Origin: Rhodobacter viridis
GTDB lineage: Bacteria; Pseudomonadota; Alphaproteobacteria; Rhodobacterales; Rhodobacteraceae
Length of the DNA: 64,000 nt
Assembly (NCBI RefSeq): GCF_003217355.1
Contig: NZ_QJTK01000005.1
Coordinates: forward strand, 62,001-126,000
Direction of reading: 5' to 3'
Part shown: positions 60,222 to 64,000 of the stretch, in pieces
Layout of the letters: every line of letters starts with the position of its first letter
How positions within the stretch are numbered: the first letter of the stretch is position 1
The notes under the pieces: generated by a model
Seen by the model: the letters and a program-made list of their open reading frames with translations, nothing else
Told to the model about the DNA's origin: nothing
Databases searched by the model: none
Translations under genes and position numbers: made by a program

Positions 60222-61124
60222 ATGGCACAACGTTTCGGCGGCAAATATTCGCCCCAGCCGATGGCGCCCGAAAAGGGCTTTCCCGGCGTTGCCCCCGACA
60301 GGCTGCCCGACCCTGCCCCGCGCCACCGCCTTGCGGGACGCCCGGTCTGGCTGGCGGCGGCGGCTTTCCCCTTTCTCTTCAATGCCTTTGGCGATGGCCC
60401 CGTGGCGCTGGCGCGCAATCTTGGCGCCTTTGCCGTCGTCGGCCTTGCCGCCTTCCTGTTTCGCGAGGGCCTGAAAGCCGAAGCCACCTGGGAGGCGCGC
60501 AAGACCGCCCGCCGCCCGGCCGTGCCGCGCAAGGCTCTGGGCGCGGTCACGCTTGGCGTCGGTCTTGCCCTTGGCGCGCAGGCGCCCGACCTTGGCCTGA
60601 TCGGCGCGGGCGTGGTTGCGGCCGTGGGCGTGGCGCTTGGCCTGATCGCCTTCGGCCTTGATCCGATGCGGGACAAGGGGATGGAGGGGATCGACCCGTT
60701 TCAGCAGGATCGCGTCGCCAAGGTGGTGGCCGAGGGCGAAAAGCATCTGGAGGCCCTGCGCGACGCCATCGCGCGGATCGACGACGCCCGCCTGACCGCC
60801 CGGACCGAGGCTTTCGCCGCCTCCGCCCGCGGGCTGTTCCGCGCGGTCGAGGAGGACCCGGGCGATCTGACCGCGGCGCGGCGCTACATGACCGTCTATC
60901 TGCAAGGCGCCCGCGACGCCGGGGTGAAATTTGCCGATCTCTGGGCGAGCAGCCGTGATGGGCAGGCGCGGACCGAATTTGAATCGCTGCTGGATGATCT
61001 CGAGGCGAATTTCACCGCCCGCACCAAGGCGCTGCTGGAAAGCGGCCGCGAGGGGCTCGACATCGAGATCGAGGTGCTGCGCGACCGGCTCGCGCGCGAC
61101 GGTGTGACAGCGCCGCGCAGCTAG
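60222..61124 (+). CDS. XpaC-like (5-bromo-4-chloroindolyl phosphate hydrolysis) membrane protein
   Basis: A 300-residue protein with two or three membrane helices in the first half (LAAAAFPFLFNAF, AFAVVGLAAFLF, GAGVVAAVGVALGLIAFGLDP). A soluble C-terminal part resembles XpaC (DPFQQDRVAKVVAEGEKHLEALRDAIARI, then MTVYLQGARDAGVKFADL). XpaC proteins pair with TelA across bacteria; the historic name reflects a phenotype and not a known reaction. One base after the small peptide gene. Confidence 0.82.
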   Translation: MAQRFGGKYSPQPMAPEKGFPGVAPDRLPDPAPRHRLAGRPVWLAAAAFPFLFNAFGDGPVALARNLGAFAVVGLAAFLFREGLKAEATWEARKTARRPAVPRKALGAVTLGVGLALGAQAPDLGLIGAGVVAAVGVALGLIAFGLDPMRDKGMEGIDPFQQDRVAKVVAEGEKHLEALRDAIARIDDARLTARTEAFAASARGLFRAVEEDPGDLTAARRYMTVYLQGARDAGVKFADLWASSRDGQARTEFESLLDDLEANFTARTKALLESGREGLDIEIEVLRDRLARDGVTAPRS

Positions 61125-61252
61125 GCATCGTTTCGCCAAAGGAAACGGCGCGTTCTTCGCAAAACGCCTGTTTTCCCGGCGAATTTCGCAGCTTGGCCAC
61201 AAATCGGCCGCACCTGCCAACGACCTTGGCAACGTAGTGTCAAAGGTGCCCC

Positions 61253-61966
61253 ATGCCGCAGAACACCCCCCCGCCCCGAATTTCGGCCACCGCATTCCTT
61301 GCGTTTGCGTCGGGCCTTTCGCTTTCGGCCCCCGCCGCCTTCGGTGCCGAGCCGCAGGTTCTTTCGGCGCTGCGCGTTGCGTTTTGGCACCTGCCCGGCA
61401 GCACCACGGTGTTTCTGGCCACGCCACTCGCGCTCGCCGCGGTGCTGTTTCACCGCCCGCTGATCAGCAACCTCCATGCGCTGGCGGTCGGCCTGTCGAT
61501 CCGGGCCTCGGCGCTGCAGCCGGCGCCGAAGGCAACGGAGGCGCCGCTTGACCCCCTCGCCCCGGCCAAGCATCTGGCCGAAGGTGGCGCGCTGGCCGAT
61601 CTGGTGAAGCTGCGCATGACCGAGGTGCACCGCCAGCTGCGTCGTCTGGCCCCGGAGCTGCTGCCGGTCTTTGCCGATTGTCGCGCCGCGCAGGTGCGCC
61701 TTTTGCATGATCTGCGCAACCGCCCCGCCGAGGCGCGGCTCGATGCCGAAACCGGGCTGATCGGCGCGCTTGTGCAGATCGAAACCGCGACCCGTAAACT
61801 TTCGGTTGTCCTTCCCGACACGACGAAGGAATATGCCCTTGGCAACTATGCCGATACGCTCGAAAAAGTCACGGGCGAGACGCTGGATTGCCTGATCGCG
61901 CTGCGCGCCCGCTCCAAGGGCGCACAGCGTGGGGTGCAGATCGGGGGCGAGGTCGATCCGGCCTGA
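61253..61966 (+). CDS. Unknown membrane protein between XpaC-like and TelA genes
   Basis: A 237-residue protein with one or two N-terminal hydrophobic segments (about 10-33 and 50-66, FLATPLALAAVLFHRP) and a helical soluble part (KHLAEGGALADLVKLRMTEVHRQLRRLAPELLPVFADCRAAQVRLLHDL). No family I recognise. It lies 128 bases after the XpaC-like gene, with a small CGTTTC / GAAACG hairpin between, and 23 bases before telA. Confidence 0.75.
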   Translation: MPQNTPPPRISATAFLAFASGLSLSAPAAFGAEPQVLSALRVAFWHLPGSTTVFLATPLALAAVLFHRPLISNLHALAVGLSIRASALQPAPKATEAPLDPLAPAKHLAEGGALADLVKLRMTEVHRQLRRLAPELLPVFADCRAAQVRLLHDLRNRPAEARLDAETGLIGALVQIETATRKLSVVLPDTTKEYALGNYADTLEKVTGETLDCLIALRARSKGAQRGVQIGGEVDPA

Positions 61967-61989
61967 CATCGCGCCCCAAGGGGGTGAGC

Positions 61990-63156
61990 ATGACCGAGAC
62001 CGTCCGCGCCGAGGCAGCCAAGGCGCTTGCCGAGATTGAAACCGTCACCGCGACGCCATTGGCCGAGCCTGCCCCGCCACCGGTGCCGCTCGCCGAAGCC
62101 CCGCCGCCCGTGGCAGAGGCGATCCGCGCCCGGATGGCAGAAATCGATCTGCGCGACACTGGCTCGATCACCCAGTTCGGCACCAAGGCGCAGGTCGAAT
62201 TGCAGGCGATCTCGCAGGAGATGCTGGCCGATGTCCGCGCCAAGGATCTGGGCGCGGCGGGTGACAGCCTTTCAGCGCTGGTGACGACGATCCGCGGCTT
62301 TTCCGAGGAAGAGCTGGACGTGCGCCGCGAACGCTCGCTCTGGGACAAGCTGACCGGCCGCGCGGCGCCCTTTGCGAAATTCGTCGCCCGCTACGAAGAG
62401 GTGCAGGGCCAGATCGACAGCATCACCGATGCGCTGCTGGGGCATGAACAGCGGCTTCTGGTCGATATCAAGGCGCTGGATCGGCTTTATGAAAAGACCC
62501 TGAAATTCTATGACGACCTGGCGCTTTACATCGCCGCGGGCGAAGCGAAGATCGCCGAGACCGACCGCGCCGACATTCCCGCCAAGGAAGCCGCTGTCGC
62601 TGCCGCATCGGAGGCCGACAAGATGCTGCGGGCGCAGGAGCTGCGCGATCTGCGCGCCGCGCGCGACGATCTGGAGCGCCGCGTGCATGATCTGAAGCTG
62701 ACGCGGCAGGTCACGATGCAGTCGCTGCCCTCGATCCGGCTTGTGCAGGAAAACGACAAGAGCCTCGTCACGAAGATCAATTCGACGCTCGTGAACACGG
62801 TGCCGCTGTGGGAAACGCAGCTGGCGCAGGCGGTGACGATCCAACGCTCGGCCGATGCGGCAAAAGCGGTGAAAGAGGCGGCCGATCTGACGAACGAGCT
62901 CTTGGCGGCGAATGCGAAGACCCTGCGCGAGGCCAATGCGACGGTGCGCACGGAAATGGAGCGCGGCGTCTTTGACATCGCGGCGATCCGCGGCGCCAAT
63001 GCCGAGCTGATCGCGACGATCGAGGACAGCCTGCGCATCGCCGACGAGGGCAAGCGGCATCGCGCCGAGGCCGAGACCGAGTTGAAGACCCTGGAAGCGA
63101 CGCTGCGCGAGACCCTGTCTGCGGCGCGGGCAAAGCCGGTGCAGGCCAAGGAATGA
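61990..63156 (+). CDS. TelA-family toxic anion resistance protein
   Basis: A 388-residue cytoplasmic, mostly coiled-coil protein of the TelA/KlaA family. The N-terminal 45 residues are Ala/Pro-rich; the body includes SLWDKLTGRAAPFAKFVARYEEVQGQIDSI, LLGHEQRLLVDIKALDRLYEKT and VPLWETQLAQAVTIQRSADAA, typical TelA signatures. Linked to tellurite, colicin and cell-envelope stress tolerance, with no known enzyme activity. ATG at 61990. Confidence 0.92.
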   Translation: MTETVRAEAAKALAEIETVTATPLAEPAPPPVPLAEAPPPVAEAIRARMAEIDLRDTGSITQFGTKAQVELQAISQEMLADVRAKDLGAAGDSLSALVTTIRGFSEEELDVRRERSLWDKLTGRAAPFAKFVARYEEVQGQIDSITDALLGHEQRLLVDIKALDRLYEKTLKFYDDLALYIAAGEAKIAETDRADIPAKEAAVAAASEADKMLRAQELRDLRAARDDLERRVHDLKLTRQVTMQSLPSIRLVQENDKSLVTKINSTLVNTVPLWETQLAQAVTIQRSADAAKAVKEAADLTNELLAANAKTLREANATVRTEMERGVFDIAAIRGANAELIATIEDSLRIADEGKRHRAEAETELKTLEATLRETLSAARAKPVQAKE

Positions 63157-64000
63157 AGCACGGTCAAAGGCTTGCGGGAGTGCTTGCGCTTTGCACGGCG
63201 CTCTCGGGCTGTTTCGACGGGCCGGGGGGCGGGATGGATCGATCCCCCCGCCCCGAACCTTCGCCCGTCGCGCCGGTCTCGGTCAGCCCGCGCAGTGCCG
63301 AAAGCCTTGCCGTCGAGGCCTATTACCGCCAGGTCGAGGCGACGCTGCGCAGCCGCGGGCTGATGCGCGTCGATGTCGCCCCGCGCGATGCGCCCTTTGC
63401 CACGCATCAGCTGATCGACAACTTCATCCACATCGCGCTTTACGATGAATATTCTTCTTTCGCAGGCACTTACATCGCGCAGACCCGGGCTTCGCGGCTG
63501 CGGCGCTGGGAAGTGCCGGTGCAGATGAAGGTCAGCTTCGGCGACTCGGTGCCGCTGGCGCAGCGCGCCCATGATCAGGCGATGATCTCGGCCTATGCGG
63601 GCCAGCTGGCCACGGCCACGCGCCATCCGGTCTCGGTGGTGAAAGAGGGCGGGAATTTCGACGTTCTGGTGGTGAACGAGGACGAACGCCGCGCGCTGGC
63701 ACCGCGGCTGATGCAGCTGGTGCCCGGCATCGACGCCGCCTCGGTCTCGGCGATCACCAATCTTGCCCCCTCGACCTTCTGCGTCGTCTTCGCTTTCTCC
63801 GAGGGCGATGCCCCCGACTACAACCATGCCGTTGCGGTGATCCGTGCCGAACACCCGGATCTTCTGCGCCGCTCCTGCGTGCATGAAGAACTGGCGCAAG
63901 GTCTTGGACTTGCAAACGATTACCCGAGTGCGCGGCCCTCGATCTTCAACGATGACGAGGAATTCGCGCTGCTCACCCGGCAGGACGAGCTTCTGTTGCA
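63153..64000 (+). CDS. DUF2927 lipoprotein, 3'-truncated by window end
   Basis: Starts with an ATG overlapping the telA stop (ATGA). The first 20 residues are a lipoprotein signal (LAGVLALCTALSGC). The exported body matches DUF2927 (LIDNFIHIALYDEYSSFAGTY, RSCVHEELAQGLGLANDYPSARPSIFNDDEEFALLTRQD), where HEELAQ resembles a gluzincin metalloprotease motif. Function is unknown; it regularly follows TelA. Open to the last base, so the gene continues beyond the window. About 282 codons are visible. Confidence 0.85.
   Translation, partial: MKHGQRLAGVLALCTALSGCFDGPGGGMDRSPRPEPSPVAPVSVSPRSAESLAVEAYYRQVEATLRSRGLMRVDVAPRDAPFATHQLIDNFIHIALYDEYSSFAGTYIAQTRASRLRRWEVPVQMKVSFGDSVPLAQRAHDQAMISAYAGQLATATRHPVSVVKEGGNFDVLVVNEDERRALAPRLMQLVPGIDAASVSAITNLAPSTFCVVFAFSEGDAPDYNHAVAVIRAEHPDLLRRSCVHEELAQGLGLANDYPSARPSIFNDDEEFALLTRQDELLL

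Overview
The window is GC-rich, densely packed DNA from an alphaproteobacterium of the Rhodobacterales, most probably Rhodobacter capsulatus or a close relative. The strongest marker is a membrane-anchored cytochrome c-y gene (cycY) lying divergent to pheA, an arrangement I recall from R. capsulatus. An ScfR-type regulator, a GSH-dependent formaldehyde operon and overlapping ATGA start/stop junctions fit the same group. I saw no rRNA, tRNA, transposase, integrase or CRISPR array. Most long reading frames opposite the genes are GC-driven shadows and are left out.

Layout. 1-2.7 kb: end of an ScfR-type acyl-CoA regulator, then small DUF465, DUF1003 and secreted nuclease genes. 2.8-9.8 kb: a choline-to-glycine-betaine locus, betIBA facing a choline ABC transporter choXWV; choW is frameshifted as given. 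9.8-15.8 kb: a DMT exporter facing a seven-gene run of a small Cys-containing membrane protein, two Tat-exported NosL-like proteins, a small protein, an FtsX/MacB-type ABC pair and a multi-spanning protein with Cys/His motifs, behind an FNR-type palindrome. 16-20.8 kb: yebC, a lipoprotein, an SLC13 transporter, a YmdB phosphoesterase and a CHAP lipoprotein. 20.8-26.2 kb: a zinc-ribbon gene and a translationally coupled trio (AAA ATPase with a fused zinc-knuckle domain, PtuB-like HNH nuclease, membrane-inserted patatin) that looks like a Septu-related defence module with an added lipase. 26.3-34.7 kb: 5-FTHF cyclo-ligase, mgtE, two purine deaminases facing each other, hisN, a XRE regulator, a quinone reductase and a BAX-inhibitor-like protein. 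34.7-37 kb: frmR-adhI-fghA with a clear FrmR-type operator. 37-43.3 kb: a Liv-type ABC transporter ending in a hydantoin/Asp-Glu racemase gene, facing a GntR regulator. 43.2-47 kb: ArgP/ArgO-like pair and an amidase. 47-54 kb: yejABEF peptide importer with a coupled glycosyltransferase. 54-58.3 kb: cycY, pheA, a SRPBCC protein, nudC and tadA, with a 440-base gap holding an unusual hairpin and a 17-base tandem repeat. 58.4-64 kb: a pseudouridine synthase with a 21-residue repeat tail, then a small-peptide/XpaC/unknown/TelA/DUF2927 run that leaves the window.

How the genes work together. The bet/cho locus imports choline and oxidises it to glycine betaine, with BetI probably sensing choline through a palindrome between the divergent units. 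The frm operon detoxifies formaldehyde via glutathione. The NosL/ABC run is most economically read as periplasmic copper (or another soft metal) handling under oxygen-responsive control, but this is inference. The AAA/HNH/patatin module is the best candidate for an undescribed system.

A dispersed intergenic element with core GTATTTNNNCCAAGAAGAAA recurs at gene 3' ends (about 4.5, 9.8, 15.9, 29.8 and 55.8 kb), often as an inverted pair next to G/C hairpins, and probably serves as a terminator.
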